From Gigantopelta aegis (taxonomy: Eukaryota; Mollusca; Gastropoda; Neomphalida; Peltospiridae): a stretch of DNA of 64,000 nt. The position numbers were made by a program, and so were the translations under genes. Shown piece by piece: positions 34,439-46,170 of the stretch. A model generated the notes under the pieces. The model had not been told where the DNA came from, ran no database searches, and worked only from the letters and a program-made list of their open reading frames with translations. The DNA lies in assembly GCF_016097555.1 (NCBI RefSeq), contig NC_054713.1, positions 11,149,266 to 11,213,265 on the forward strand, read 5' to 3'. Position 1 is the first letter of the stretch. Every line of letters begins with the position of its first letter.

Positions 34439-34587
34439 ATAAGAATTGTTTCTCATTTTTTAGGAATTTATCGATGTATAAAAGTCACAAATGTAGTATA
34501 AAATCGCTTCGCGTAGCTACGCGATTTTATACCATTTGTGACTTTTATACATCGATAAATTCCTAAAAAATGAGAAACAATTCTTAT
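34439..34587. repeat. near-perfect 149-bp palindrome
   Basis: Left arm ATAAGAATTGTTTCTCATTT... and right arm ...AAATGAGAAACAATTCTTAT match over about 68 bp, with one 2-base difference (TGTAGTA versus GGTA). The centre is itself palindromic (GCGTAGCTACGC). No target duplication is obvious. The near identity of the arms implies recent formation. Confidence 0.85.
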
Positions 34588-34637
34588 ATATACAATGAAT
34601 AAATATCCAAAAAAGAAGTTATTGCTAAGCATTTTAA

Positions 34638-37001
34638 AGGGACATTCCTGAGTTTGTTGCATTGTAAGATGTTTCCGACTAATAAAATATTTCTACGATT
34701 AAACTTACATATTAAAGTGCTGTGCCAGACCATACACTAAAATTTCAAATTCAACAATTAAATGCTTTCTTAATTCATTGCAATAATATTTTACACCGAT
34801 ATGTAAATCAATAATTACGAAAATGCCCCATAAAAGTATTAAAACATCACTCCCGTAGAACACTGCCGGAAACGACCGAGTAAAATTCTCGGTAAAAACA
34901 TTTGCCTGTAAATAGCCATGACGTCATGAAGGGAACGCGCTTCACAGAAACCTACCATGAGACGACTTTCAGCGCAAGCGAAAGTGGGACCGACAGCGAC
35001 TGCCAAGCTCATTGATCATGCGATTCTTCTTTCGATGATGAATAGTGTAGTAATGACGACTGGACTAATATTTGTGCAACACAACAAATAATGCCTTATC
35101 AGTTTGAACCTGGAACATCTTCCGATGAACCACCGGCCTGACAGATGACGATGAAAATGGTCGTGGAGACAGCTTACCACTAATTTACAACTTTTATTCT
35201 TGTTTTGTTCTTTAGCTTTTGGTGCGAATTATTTTGCTACACTGTATGTTCTAATACTTGTGATGTAGTAGAGAAGACGATAAATAACTCTTGAATTCTA
35301 CGAGTCAAGTGGACCCGATATCGGTAATTTTAAGAAATAAACAAAAACGACTTTTAGTCCGTCCCCATCCCTCTATGAAGATAGGGGTTTTTATGAACAA
35401 TTTCAGTTTAGTTTGACGTAAAAAAAAGAAAAGTAAAAGTGTTTTGGAAATAACAAAACAATACTATTTTTTGTGTGTAGTTGTGAAAACAGTGCTCAGA
35501 AATAAATAACTTATTTTAATTTTAAGAAATAAACAAAAATGACTTTTAGTCCGTCCCATCCATGAAGATATTTTTTATGCGAATAATTTCAGTTTAGTTT
35601 GACGTAAAAAAAAAAGTAAAAGTGTTTTGGAAATAACAAAACAATACTATTTTTTTGTGTGCAGTTGTGAAAACAGTCTGCTCAGAAATAAATAACTTAT
35701 AGCACATTCCATAGTATGAAAAAAGGTTTTCTTTGTGGGAAGGTATAGTAAAATTAATTTAATGTATTTATAGTCTGTTTTACAGGGAACGCCTTTTTTC
35801 ATACTATGGAATTTACAAGTCATTTATTTCTGAGCCGATTGTTTTCTAAGATGCATACAAAATTAGCTTCTTTTTTTTTCTGGTTTTTTTACAAAAAACC
35901 CTACATTTTTGTAGGATGGGACGGACTAGGCTATAGATACTTACTTGTTTGTACTTTATTGTTTTAATGTTTTCGAACTGTAAAGAAAAATCTCACAAAT
36001 GAACGAGAAGCAAACGACAACAAATCGGATCTCGATGATTGCACGAACCGTGCATGAAAAAACAAACTGACCGGAGTTGAAAGCATAACGCAATTTGGGA
36101 CATTGGCGATATGCACCCCAAAGTCGTTTCGGTGTGGATGGCATCGGCTGTTGTCATTTGTTTTGTGTCGCAGAAAAATTGTTGGTACTGCATCTTTTTT
36201 TAAAAGCCATAACACATGGTATTCCCATATCTCGCCTAAGCCGACAAGCCAGTTCGGACGAATCGAAACTAAAGTGCCTGCAGTCAACGGTCTCCGGCAT
36301 TTTCTTCCTGTCCAGTATTTTCACGTTATTTTAATCAAATTTACACACAGATTATTCACAGCAACATTACTAGGAAATGCGTGAAGACTAAATTTATCGG
36401 CTTTTGTATTGCTACAGCCGCCAACAACACGCCGTTTAACCATAATAAACACAAAAGAAGCAATGAATAATGGCGCTGACTATCGAAAGGAGTTCCCTTC
36501 GTGACGTCACGGATCAAATCTTACGGAAATTCCCGAAACGAATTCAGCTGGTTCTGTTTTTCAGGGGAATAATTTTAAATGGAAAATATACCGTTATATA
36601 ATTTTTTTACATTTTTTTTTTAAATTTTCTAATCATATTAACTAATATCTTGATTGATATAGCTCAATACATCATACATCTGGAACAGCACTTTAAATAT
36701 ATTTTCTTGTTTAAAATATCAGTGTCTGTATATTCAGTGTGTTTCTAGTCGTCTTAAAATTTGTAAGAAGACCAAACTGGATTCTGTCTTCAAATAATTT
36801 CGTACGTACGAAAAAATAATATTTTAGGAAATAAAATGAAATTTAACCTAGTAAAAATATTAGAACGATCAGAAACAGGTTTAATATACAGCCACTAATA
36901 TTTTATGCAGAAATATAGATTTGATATGTAATTACAATTGTAAAAATGGCTCTGTTAGTCGATAACACCTTAAAAGTTGTAGCAAACTCAGGAATGTCCC
37001 T
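34638..37001. mobile_element. 2.36-kb TTAA-flanked DNA transposon (Kolobok/piggyBac-type target)
   Basis: The left end AGGGACATTCCTGAGTTTG and the right end, its inverse CAAACTCAGGAATGTCCCT, are flanked by TTAA (34634-34637 and 37002-37005). TTAA targets are used by Kolobok and piggyBac superfamilies. A plus-strand fragment near 35087-35130 reads IMPYQFEPGTSSDEPP, resembling the start of P2X7-C-terminal-like proteins that I associate with such elements. This is weak evidence. No transposase domain was recognised in 35956-36400. A second MITE (35356-35929) is nested inside. Confidence 0.7.
35356..35929. mobile_element. MITE with internal tandem duplication, nested in the TTAA element
   Basis: The ends TAGTCCGTCCCATCC-like (35356 and again near 35549) and GGATGGGACGGACTA (about 35915-35929) are inverted repeats. 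The first ~190 bp (35328-35517) are duplicated in tandem (35519-35705). An inner hairpin (CCATAGTATGAAAAAAGG facing CCTTTTTTCATACTATGG) lies at about 35710-35815. Related sequence occurs at 8160-8459. Confidence 0.7.
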
Positions 37002-37005
37002 TTAA

Positions 37006-37600
37006 TACAAACTTTTTGGGGTTTTTATTAATAGTCTTAACAAATATTTTAAATTATATCTTGCTTAAGTAAGAGTCAACGTAAAGTACTTGACATGTTT
37101 TTTTCTTTATTATTATTATTATTTTTTTTTTTTTTTTAAATTTTACAATACTAAGTGAACAATTATCTGGATAAGAATATGAATAATTAAAATAAAATGA
37201 ATGAATAAATGTTTAACGACACCCCAGCACAAAAAGGAAATGAAATTAATATACTCTTTTTTTTTTCACCCATAGCATCCCAGTAAAGTAACAAAAAATT
37301 AATACAGGTAATTAACAAATATTTTTTTTTTAAAAAGCTTTGTTAGTGATGCTGTACATTAAACACTGCTCTAAACCCAAGTGGTATATGAGCATGTTAA
37401 AATATATTGGACATTAAACACAATTCACAAATCACTGAATAATCAAGTGTCATGCACTTGCATTATTTCATCATGTTCATTCCTTTGTGCAAATAAAACA
37501 ATGCCAACAAATCACAAAGTAATCACAAGTGTGGATCTAGACAAAATGTCAGCTGATTGGTTTGATTCTTGGGTGTGAGTATAAAGCCACCAATAAAGAT
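37006..37600. other. AT-rich stretch with a LINE 3'-end fragment
   Basis: Holds poly-T and ATT tracts (37100-37140). At about 37197-37240 it has the minus-strand 3' end of the LINE seen at 40080-40320 (GTTTAACGACACCCCAGCAC). No gene seen. Confidence 0.5.
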
Positions 37601-38725
37601 ATCTCAAATTATTATTCTAAGATTTCCTTCTAGGTAGTCATCTTGAAGTGTGTATGTGTACACAGCTGGGTCTCCGTCATAAACAATGTTGTGCCACTTG
37701 GAGTAACCAGGAACAGCAGAGATGACCTTTCCTGTCTATGTTCCTTCACTGAAGATATGGCTTACTTGCTTTCCAACAAGAAGTGGCCGACATGCCTCTG
37801 ATTCCTCTTCAGTGGGATGTAAAAGTGTGGCTTCAACCAAGGTGGTCATGTTTTGTTTGAGTTCCTCTACAGACAGCGGTTGGGACTTTCCATGCAAAGT
37901 TTTCTTTGTTAAACAATAAACTTTGTTTTATCAGAGACACATTGTTTCAAAACATTTTTTTTCTGAACAAAAGCTGAGTTTTAAGACCTTCACGATTTAC
38001 AGTTCTCTTCAAACTCTAGCCGTGTCTGCCATAGACCATGATACATTATTCTGTCACTTAGTTTAGGTTTTCTTGCCAATTCCCGTCTATGTCTTTCTTC
38101 CATTTGTCTTTTCTTCACTTTCATCCTCAATCTGTCCTGATGTATTTCTTGGCATCGCTGCCTGAACTGTGTCCTTAGAAGTCTCTCTTTCCTGGAAGAA
38201 GTTCCTCTTTCTCTCTTGGATCTAAATGCTTCAACCATGCACTGGTCTTATTTAGTGAATACATTACAAATGCTTCATTGACAATTGTTGTTACATTTGG
38301 TGTGTATCTTAGCAAAAGCTCCAACTGACCAAATATGAATTCAGGCAGCTTATTGCATGGTTACATCCCAATGCTCTCTTTCTGGTAAATGATCCTTCAC
38401 CATGGACTGTAACATTTCTTTTAATGCCAAACACACACAGTGAGCAAGAGGCAGAGCGAATGTATCAGTATCATCCGATTGTGTAAGACACTCAAACACA
38501 TCATCCCATTTAATGACTTCAACATTGAAAGGGAAAACGGATCCATCAAGAAATTTAGAAGCATCTTCAGCGATGTTTTCAAGGTAATTCACCAATGTTC
38601 TGTAATGTCCATTCACGTCTAAAATGCTGTTATACCAGTTGTGCACTGGTTGGAGTTTTAAAAAAGGCTCATTGTTGATGGTCCACTGGAACTGTTCAGT
38701 CTCTTGACTGCATTAATTCAGGTGA
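37600..38725 (-). pseudogene. decayed gene of an uncharacterised invertebrate family
   Basis: Minus-strand pieces in order, upstream first: TEQFQWTINNEPFLKLQPVH with NWYNSILDVNGHYRTLVNYL and LEREHWDV-type text (38646-38350); LPEFIFGQLELLLRYTPNV with MYSLNKTSAWLKHLDPREKE (about 38345-38210); a basic coiled coil with EERHRRELARKPKLSDRIMY (38238-37990); and SVEELKQNMTTLVEATLLHP, RPLLVGKQVSHIFSEGT, stop, GKVISAVPGYSKWHNIVYDG and TYTLQDDYLEGNL (about 37915-37620). From memory, the last block resembles a C-terminal domain shared by many uncharacterised mollusc and cnidarian proteins. Stops and frame changes split it, so this copy is probably dead. Function unknown. Confidence 0.55.
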
Positions 38726-39479
38726 GTTGAATTCAGAAATAAATCCCTCATCACTTGTTTACAAATGTGCAACCATGAACACACACAAACACGCACGCAC
38801 GCACACATACACACAATGACAGTAAAATGAAGGGATGCAGCATATAATTAGGAGGTTTTTCTATTTTATTGCATTGTAGTTTGAAATGAATAATACAGGC
38901 AGATAATACTGTTTTAGATGTAATTAGTCAAATATCTTTGTATTATCTGGTAATACATCACAATGATAATAACAATATCAATATTCCTAAGTCATGATTC
39001 ATTCTGGCAACATTAGCACTGGTGCGTCAGTTATGGAGGAATTTACTAACATGCAAAATTTCAATTTGACTTGATGTGCAAAACATTTAAATATTATACT
39101 TTATGGACTTGAATTACACACAAAAAAACATACAAATACGATTTATAGTTAATACAGAAGTACATATACCTGACTGATAGCAGCATATTCGCTTTCTTTG
39201 TTCAGGTTTACCACAGCTCAGTAACTAACGCCGATGTCATTTTCTCCCTTGGATGTGTTCGATCAGGAAACTTCTCATTATGCAGACGTCTTTACCTTTC
39301 AGATGCAGTTATACATACAGTTTACATATGCTAAGTCGTACTCATATAGCAAATTACCTGTATAGAGGTTGGGGTCCTCCCAAGTTTTTGGGGTCGTCTG
39401 TTTCGCAAACCGGAAGACCTTTTTCTGCGCAGCACTTAACGTCATGTTTCATTGCTATCTTTTCTTTTTTTCAGTTAAA
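38726..39479. other. no gene seen; CA/CG microsatellite
   Basis: A short impure microsatellite (ACACACAAACACGCACGCAC) lies near 38780-38815. The rest is AT-rich with no recognised frame; the ORF at 39253-39540 leads into the LINE fragment. Confidence 0.4.
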
Positions 39480-40320
39480 ATCGGCCCAGTTATCAGTATA
39501 TCTTTCAGTCAAACATTCGCAAATCACTCAGGAAGGGTAGTCATTACAGCCTTAGATGAAATCAAAGATTCGATTGCATCCAAATTTATTATTTTTACCG
39601 ACTCACTTTCGTGTCTCCAAGCTTTACGCAATATGAAGCTGGACCATCCCTTAATTGGGATGTTGATACGAAAGTGTGCCTTTTTATCCATTGCCAATAA
39701 AGACATTGTATTTTGTTGGGTGCCCAGCCATGTTGGCATCAGAGGTAATGAAAAGGCAGATTCTGCTGCCAAGTCTGCTTTGGACTTGCCTCATGCCAAG
39801 GTTGGTGTACCGTATACTGATTTTGAACATGGTATCAACCAAATTATCTTTTCGACTTGGCAACATGATTGGGACGGTGCGGTTGCGAACAAGCTTCATG
39901 CTATCAAGCCAGTCTTGGGAGAGTGGCGGTCCTCCTATAGACAGTGCAGGAAGGATGAAATAGTATTGTGTCATGCTCGCATCGGTCATACATATTTGAC
40001 CCATTCATTTATCTTGAAGAACGATCCTCCACCTCAGTGTGAGCACTGTCAGTGTACTCCACATGTTGGTGGAGTGTAAGCATCTTAAAGAAACTCGAAA
40101 ACATTTTATTTGGCCAACGTAATGTGATCCAGAATTTGTTTTACAATTTTCACTTAATATTGTGATATTTGTATTTTTTGCACAGTTCTTTACACTGTTT
40201 TAATTTAACTGTTCAATTTTTATATTGATGTTGATCATCACTTACTGTTTACCATAGTGTGACATCCATTAGCTGATGTATTTTTCGTGCTGGGGTGTCG
40301 TTAAACATTCATTCATTTAT
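39480..40320 (+). mobile_element. 5'-truncated LINE: RNase H domain and 3' UTR
   Basis: The frame reads ALDEIKDSIASKFIIFTDSL (catalytic Asp), then NKDIVFCWVPSHVGIRGNEK and ADSAAKSALDLP (RNase H C-terminal motifs), and CEHCQCTPH. A one-base shift then breaks the frame; the expected continuation HMLVECKHLKETRKHF is in another frame. The 3' UTR ends CGTGCTGGGGTGTCGTTAAA and a CATT tail at about 40308-40320. The 5' part (RT, endonuclease) is missing. Same tail as the fragment at 37197-37240. Confidence 0.8.
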
Positions 40321-41000
40321 TCCAAACCCTCTGCCTGCCATCGGTAAATCGCAGTGTGAATCTGGATTCATCGCTAAACACAACTCTATTCCATTGAGTC
40401 CATCGCAAGTTGCGCTGTGCCCACAGTTGACGTTGACGTCGATGAAATTGCGTCAAAATGGGTCCAACATATGGGTGCGTGCGTGGAGGTGAGCAGTTCG
40501 CAGCCGATTTCGAATGTTTGCGCGGGCACCCGACGTCTGAAAAGTTCATTACTGATTGCTCTAGCTGTCATGAAACGGTTGCGGAGGTGACGTAACACAA
40601 TATGACGGCCATCTGCCTGTGACGTCACACGTGGTCTACCCGGTTGGGGGCGATCACTTGTGGTGCCCGTTTGTTGTAATGGTGTCTGCAGATCATAAAT
40701 TGCCCATCGACTGCAACCCAACACCCTTGCAACGTCAGCTACTGACGTTCCTGCGTGCAATATGCCGACGGCACGTTCACGCTGCACATTTGTGAGGTCG
40801 TAACAAATGTTTTAATGTGGTTTTTTCGTTGTCGGACTACTGTGAGCAAGTAATGATGAAAACACGTCTGCTGTTGTAGTCAAGTGACCAGTGGCACGTG
40901 CAAAACCACCTTTCTCAATGGTGCTGTGCATGTGCTATGGATCGTGTCACGTGGGCTGTGACGGGCTTCAAATGGAGTGTCGACATTGCCATTACAATAT
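40321..41000 (-). pseudogene. Tc1-like transposase fragment
   Basis: The minus strand reads YDLTNVQRERAVGILHAGTS, VADVARVLGCSRWAIYDL (helix-turn-helix), GRPRVTSQADGRHI and RFMTARAISNELFRRRVPAQ. In another frame it continues PYVGPILTQFHRRQRQLW and WNRVVFSDESRFTLRF, where SDES holds the first catalytic Asp. The frame change near 40549-40500 and the loss of everything past VWNK at 40320, where the LINE tail begins, show a truncated, dead copy. The LINE may have inserted into it. Confidence 0.8.
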
Positions 41001-41930
41001 TTATTCCTGAAAAATACTTGCTTTCAACACTCTTTGACTTTAATAAAATTTTAGATTGTATCTTAATGTGTAACTATTAGCTTGTTTCTGTATAATTTTA
41101 TTTGAGCATTTGATTATCAAAACATCTGTTGACGGTTATCCCAAGTAGAGCTTCAATTAGTGAAGTCAAGCATCGTCTCAGCACGAGCTCAAGCTAAAAA
41201 TAACAGTTGTACCCGATGGCATTAATTTATTATATTACTTTAGGAACACCCCCCCCCCCCCCCCCCAAAAAAAAGAAAAAAAAGAAAAAAAGAAAAACCT
41301 AACAACGTATGAATTCAAGTTAGTTAGAGACACAACATTCAGACTAGTCTGTATAATGTATTTGTGCTAGTAAAAAGTAACTCTTTATTTTTCTTTCTTT
41401 CTGGGTTTTTTTTTCTTTCTTTCTTTTTTAATTCAGACCACGATTTCATAAATTTTAGTTTTCTCACACTTAATAATATGACAAAATAGTCATCAACATA
41501 CACCCGAAAATGTATTAAGCACCTCCTTGATTTGATCATATGACTGAACTTGTACTTCAGAAATAATTGTGAACATTCCGTCTATATAAAACACTGAAAT
41601 TAATGGTATTTGTATACAAAGGATGTTGAAAAAGATTTGACAGAAAGTGACATTGTCCTTACATCAGTATTTAATGCATTCTATAAAAAAAATGCCTCAG
41701 ATCAGTTATCTTCCCATTTGGATCCGGAAATATGTTGGCGCAAGTAGTGTGCTGTTTGTGATTATTTCATGGTAAACAACTTTGCAATGGCAACTATTAG
41801 ACTAAAGTTTAACTTGTTGACATTGAAGACTTGTTTGTGGTAATTCCGGCCCATGCAATGGTAGTGCTTTTTGTGTAAAATGGATATACTCTGGCCAGAT
41901 TTCGATGGTGTTTCTGTTTCAACCAACATC
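41001..41930. other. no gene seen; C and A tracts
   Basis: A C tract followed by an A-rich tract lies at about 41249-41300, and a TTTC-rich tract at 41390-41435. No recognised domain. Confidence 0.4.
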
Positions 41931-43770
41931 CTAGGAGAAAGAGCTGGACATAAGTTCAGGACGATGGTGAGAAGATGGCTCTATACGTCTGCCCTGTGTG
42001 TGAGGCGGATGGTCCGGATTGTTCATAAGCTGAGGAGGAGGGCAAGAAGATGGATCTATACCTTGGTCCAGTGTGTCGGGTGGATGGTCCAGATTGTTCA
42101 TAAGCTGAAGAGAAGGGTAAGAAGATAGATCTATACGTCTGCCCGGTGTGTTGGGTGGACAGTCCAGATTGTTCATAAGCTGAGGAGGAGGGTGAGAAGA
42201 TGGATCTATACGTCTGCCCGGTGTGTGGGGTGGACGGTCTGGATTGTTAATAAGTTGAGGAGGAGGGTAAGAAGATAGATCTATACGTCTGCCCGGTGTG
42301 TTGGGTGGACAGTCCGGATTGTTCATAAGCTGAGGAGGAGGGTGAGAAGATGGATCTATACGTCTGCCCGGTGTGTGGGGTGGACAGTCTGGATTGTTAA
42401 TAAGTTGAGGAGATGGGCGAGAAGATGCGTCTGCCCGGTGTGTGGGGTGGATGGTCCGGATTGCTCATAAGCTGAAGAGAAGGGTAAGAAGATAGATCTA
42501 TACGTCTGCCCGGTGTGTTGGGTGGACAGTCCGGATTGTTCATAAGCTGAAGAGATGGGTAAGAAGATAGATCTATACGTCTGCCTGGTGTGTTGGGTGG
42601 ACAGTCCGGATTGTCCATAAGCTGAAGAGACGGGTAAGAAGATAGACCTATACGTATGCCTGGTGTGTTGGGTGGACAGTCCGGATTGTTCATAAGCTGA
42701 AGAGAAGGGTAAGAAGATGTGTCTTCCCGGTGTGTGGGGTGGATGGTCCGGATTGCTCATAAGCTGAAGAGACGGGTAAGAAGACAGATCTATACGTTTG
42801 CCCGGTGTGTAGGGTGGACAGTTCGGATTGTTCATAAGCTGAAGAGAAGGGTAAGAAGATAGATCTATACGTCTGTCCGGTGTGTTGGGTGGACAGTCCG
42901 GATTGTTCATAAGCTGAAGAGAAGGGTAAGACGATAGATCTATACGTATGCCCGGTGTGTGGGGTGGACAGTCCGGATTGTTAATAAGCTGAAGAGAAGG
43001 GTAAGACGATAGATCTATACGTATGCCCAGTGTGTTGGGTGCACAGTCCGGATTGCTCATAAGCTGAAGAGAAGGGTAAGAAGATAGATCTATACGTCTG
43101 CCCGGTGTGTTGGGTGGACAGTCCGGATTGTTCATAAGCTGAGGAGGAGGGTGAGAAGATGGATCTATACGTCTGCCCGGTGTGTTGGGTGGACAGTCCG
43201 GATTGTTCATAAGCTGAAGAGACGGGTAAGAAGATAGACCTATACGTCTGCCCGGTGTGTGGGTGGACAGTCCCGGGTAAGAAGTGTTGGGTGGACAGTC
43301 CGGATTGTTCATAAGCTGAAGAGAAGGGTATGTAGATAGATCTATACGTCTGCCCGGTGTGTTGGGTGGACAGTCCGGATTGTTCATAAGCTGAGGAGGA
43401 GGGTGAGAAGATGGATCTATACATCTGCCCGGTGTGTTGGGTGGACAGTCCGGATTGTTCATAAGCTGAGGAGGAGGGTGAGAAGATGGATCTATACGTC
43501 TGCCTGGTGTGTGGGGTGGACAGTCTGGATTGTTTAATAAGTTGAGGAGATGGGCGAGAAGATGCGTCTTCCCGGTGTGTATGGTGGATGGTCCGGATTG
43601 TTCATAAGCTGAAGAGAAGGGTAAGAAGATAGATCTATACGTCTGCCCGGTGTGTTGGGTGGACAGTCCGGATTGTTCATAAGCTGAGGAGGAGGGTGAG
43701 AAGATGGATCTATACGTCTGCCCGGTGTGTAGGGTAGATGATCTGGATACGTCTGCCAGGTTTGTAACAT
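41931..43770 (-). repeat. 75-bp minisatellite, ~24 units, open in one minus-strand frame
   Basis: The unit begins GTCCGGATTGTTCATAAGCT on the plus strand. On the minus strand it encodes 25 residues starting NNPDCPPNTPGRRID. Two main variants alternate: one ends LSSYPSLQL, the other PSSHPPPQL. The 368-codon frame at 42356-43462 is uninterrupted across about 15 units. Shortened units (near 42410, 42720, 43270, 43550) shift the frame elsewhere. No splice sites or signal peptide were found, so coding is unproven. Confidence 0.85.
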
Positions 43771-44374
43771 TGTAGTCTAACAGTGGTAATTAGGTAAAGT
43801 TAAAGTATGAGGTTAAATTTAGGGTATAATATTGAGAATGTTCATAAATGTCTAATGTTAAATTTTTCTTTCAGATCTAACCCATATTCTTTTAGCTAAA
43901 TATTTTTCAGATGGATGGCCGGGGTTCAGCACCCACTAGCGGAACAGTTAATTGGGTATGGGAGACCTGTGGGTAATTGTTTGTGGAAGATGTCCCGGGA
44001 AGGGGGGTTGGATTTTGATTAACTGGGTGGGGAACCCTGATTTAAAGGGGTTTTCTCTCAGGTAAGTATGCTTGAATGAAATGGAAAAAAAAACAATAAA
44101 ACATTCTTTGACCGATGCAGACCTTTCAAATCAATTATGGTGAGGAGGAGGGCAGGTATCGGTCAAGAACATCCTTTTTGGTCTGGTTTCTCTTGGGGAG
44201 AGGGTCCTAAACCTTTTCTCTCTTTTTTCTCTCTCTCGTTTTTTTTTTTTTTTTTTTTTTTTAATTTTGTTGTTGGGTTTTGGGTTTTTTTTTGGGGGGT
44301 GTGTCTTTTTTTGTGTGCATGTGGGGGTATAATATTAATATTTTGTATTTACTATTTCTAAATTGAGGGGTAAT
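43771..44374. other. no confirmed gene; poly-T
   Basis: A possible plus exon at about 43911-43971 (acceptor ATTTTTCAG, reading MDGRGSAPTSGTVNW) lacks further support. A poly-T tract lies at 44240-44262. Confidence 0.3.
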
Positions 44375-44622
44375 CAGGGTTTCTGCCAGAGGGTAAAACG
44401 GGTATGGTGTCACCCTAATTTTTTGCAGATATTATTTTGTTTAAGGCAACCTTTTGACAAAATTATCATGACTCTTATCATTGCTGTATGATTTTCTTAA
44501 CCCTAACCCTAAACCTAACCCATTCTCTGTCTGGGGGACAGCAGGTGCATGCAACACATACTTTGTAAATATTCAATTCCATAGTGTCATACCCAAAAAT
44601 CTGTTTCTACCAGAAACCCTGG
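44375..44622. mobile_element. ~248-bp MITE with CAGGGTTTCTG termini
   Basis: The left end CAGGGTTTCTGCCAGA and the right end TCTACCAGAAACCCTG are inverted repeats. GTAAT flanks both sides, consistent with a 5-bp (or GGTAAT) duplication. The interior contains a telomere-like patch, TAACCCTAACCCTAAACC. Confidence 0.65.
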
Positions 44623-44857
44623 TAATGACTTGGATTGTAATTAATTTATATTAATGATGTAATTGGGAATCTCACATCATATGATGGCCTAGTTATTATT
44701 TTAAGAACCTAATAGACTGTACATTTGCCTTATTTGACTTCTTTTTTTCTTTTTTTTTTATAAAAGGCAGACATTAACTTGATTTTTAAGTCTTCATATG
44801 TTTTTTAATAATTCCTGGTTTCGACATTTTGTTCTTGGATTTCACTTTAACTCTCCA
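44623..44857. other. short AT-rich stretch, nothing recognised
   Basis: No repeat or gene was recognised. Confidence 0.4.
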
Positions 44858-45270
44858 GATGCCACTATGTCTAAGGAGGGGCCAGTGTTATTACTGGATG
44901 TGACTATAGTTTCCGGATGTATCTGTGTTTATTCCCGGATGTTCAGATTTGACTTTAACTGTGCCTGTCTTGAGATGCCACTATGTCTAAGGAAGAGCCA
45001 GTGTTAATACTGGATGAGACTATATTTTACGGGTGTATCTGTGTTTATTCCCGGATGTTCGGATTTAACTTTACCTGTGCCTGTCTAGTGAATCCCACTC
45101 TGTCTAAGGAGGTGGACAGTTTTATTACTGGATATGATTATATTTTCCGAGTGTATCTGTGTTTATTCCTGGATGTTCGGATTTGAATTTAACTGTGCCT
45201 GTCTTGAGATGCCACTATGTCTAAGGAGGGGACAGTGTTATTACTGGATGTGACTGTATTTTCCAGGGAG
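44858..45270. repeat. ~116-bp tandem repeat, about 3.5 copies
   Basis: GATGCCACTATGTCTAAGGA begins units at about 44858, 44973, 45090 and 45207. Other shared blocks are TATCTGTGTTTATTCCCGGA and ACTGTGCCTGTCTTGAG. Open frames across it are by-products. Confidence 0.85.
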
Positions 45271-45492
45271 AGGGGTAAATTAAACAGATGCGTGACCAGA
45301 ATTGTTCTGGGTCCAGATGAATGTTTGCCCACCTACTGGCCGGAAGAATTATGAAAGTGGTGTGTGGTAGACTTTGGCCAGTCTAGTGGGAAAGGACCTG
45401 CAACAGTATAGTGTTGAAAGCCCCTGCTCCCTAAAATGTATGCCCGTTGCAGAAGGATAACGCACAACGATTGGCTGATGGCGACGACAGTC

Positions 45493-45560
45493 TCCAGAAC
45501 ATTGGGGAACTGGGCACAATACTGGCTCCAGAACGTTGGGGAACTGGGCACGATACTGGC
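45493..45560. repeat. 34-bp tandem duplication
   Basis: CCAGAACATTGGGGAACTGG and CCAGAACGTTGGGGAACTGG mark two adjacent copies, differing at two positions. Confidence 0.8.
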
Positions 45561-45897
45561 TTTCAACAAAGTATTATTTCTGAAGATCTTTGGGTGTCCA
45601 CATTAAATGCATATGGTGATACGACGAAGGATCCCCAGTGTTCGTGTCTGAAAGATACTTTATCACCAACAGTCACAACAGCCATCAGCACCATGGTATT
45701 GTAGCTGACGACGTCGACGATGAGCTAGGAATCTGTTTACAGTTTACAGGTTTACAGAAAAAGGAGGAACAGGTCAGTAAATTATATTTTCTCTAGTAAT
45801 TATATTAAACATCTACATAATTATATGGATGTCATTTAGATCACTGTGTATTTTTCTAATGAAGTCAGCTTGGGTAGTTCGTTTCTTCAAGAATTAA
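45561..45897. other. no confirmed gene
   Basis: The plus frame 45447-45704 stays open but has no recognised domain. A possible 15-nt exon lies at about 45759-45773 (TTTACAG acceptor, GTCAGT donor). Confidence 0.25.
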
Positions 45898-46170
45898 AGT
45901 TAAAGTTTGTTTTGTTTAACAACACCACTAGATCACATTGATTAATCAATCATCGGCTATTGGATGTCAAACATTTGGTAATTCCGACACGTAATCAGAG
46001 GAAACCTGCTACATTTTTTTCCTAATGCAGCCAGGGAAAGCACATATCACGGCCTTTGACCAGTTGTGGTGCACTGGCTGGAACGAGAAAAAAACAAATC
46101 AGTTAAATGGTTCCACCGAGGTGGTTTGATCTTGCGACGAAGTACCTCAGGCGAGCACTCATCTGACTGA
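45898..46170 (-). mobile_element. family 2 SINE, minus strand
   Basis: GTTTGTTTTGTTTAACAACA, CATCGGCTATTGGATGTCAA and GTGCACTGGCTGGAACGAGA are present in order. The head is degraded (TCAGGCGAGCACTCATCTG near 46150). Confidence 0.8.

Noticed and set aside
41871-42128. Plus-strand ORF across the 75-bp minisatellite
   Set aside because: The open frame comes from the repeat; the minus frame is longer and more regular, and even that is unproven.
44500-44525. Telomere end
   Set aside because: Only about three TAACCC-like units inside a TIR element.
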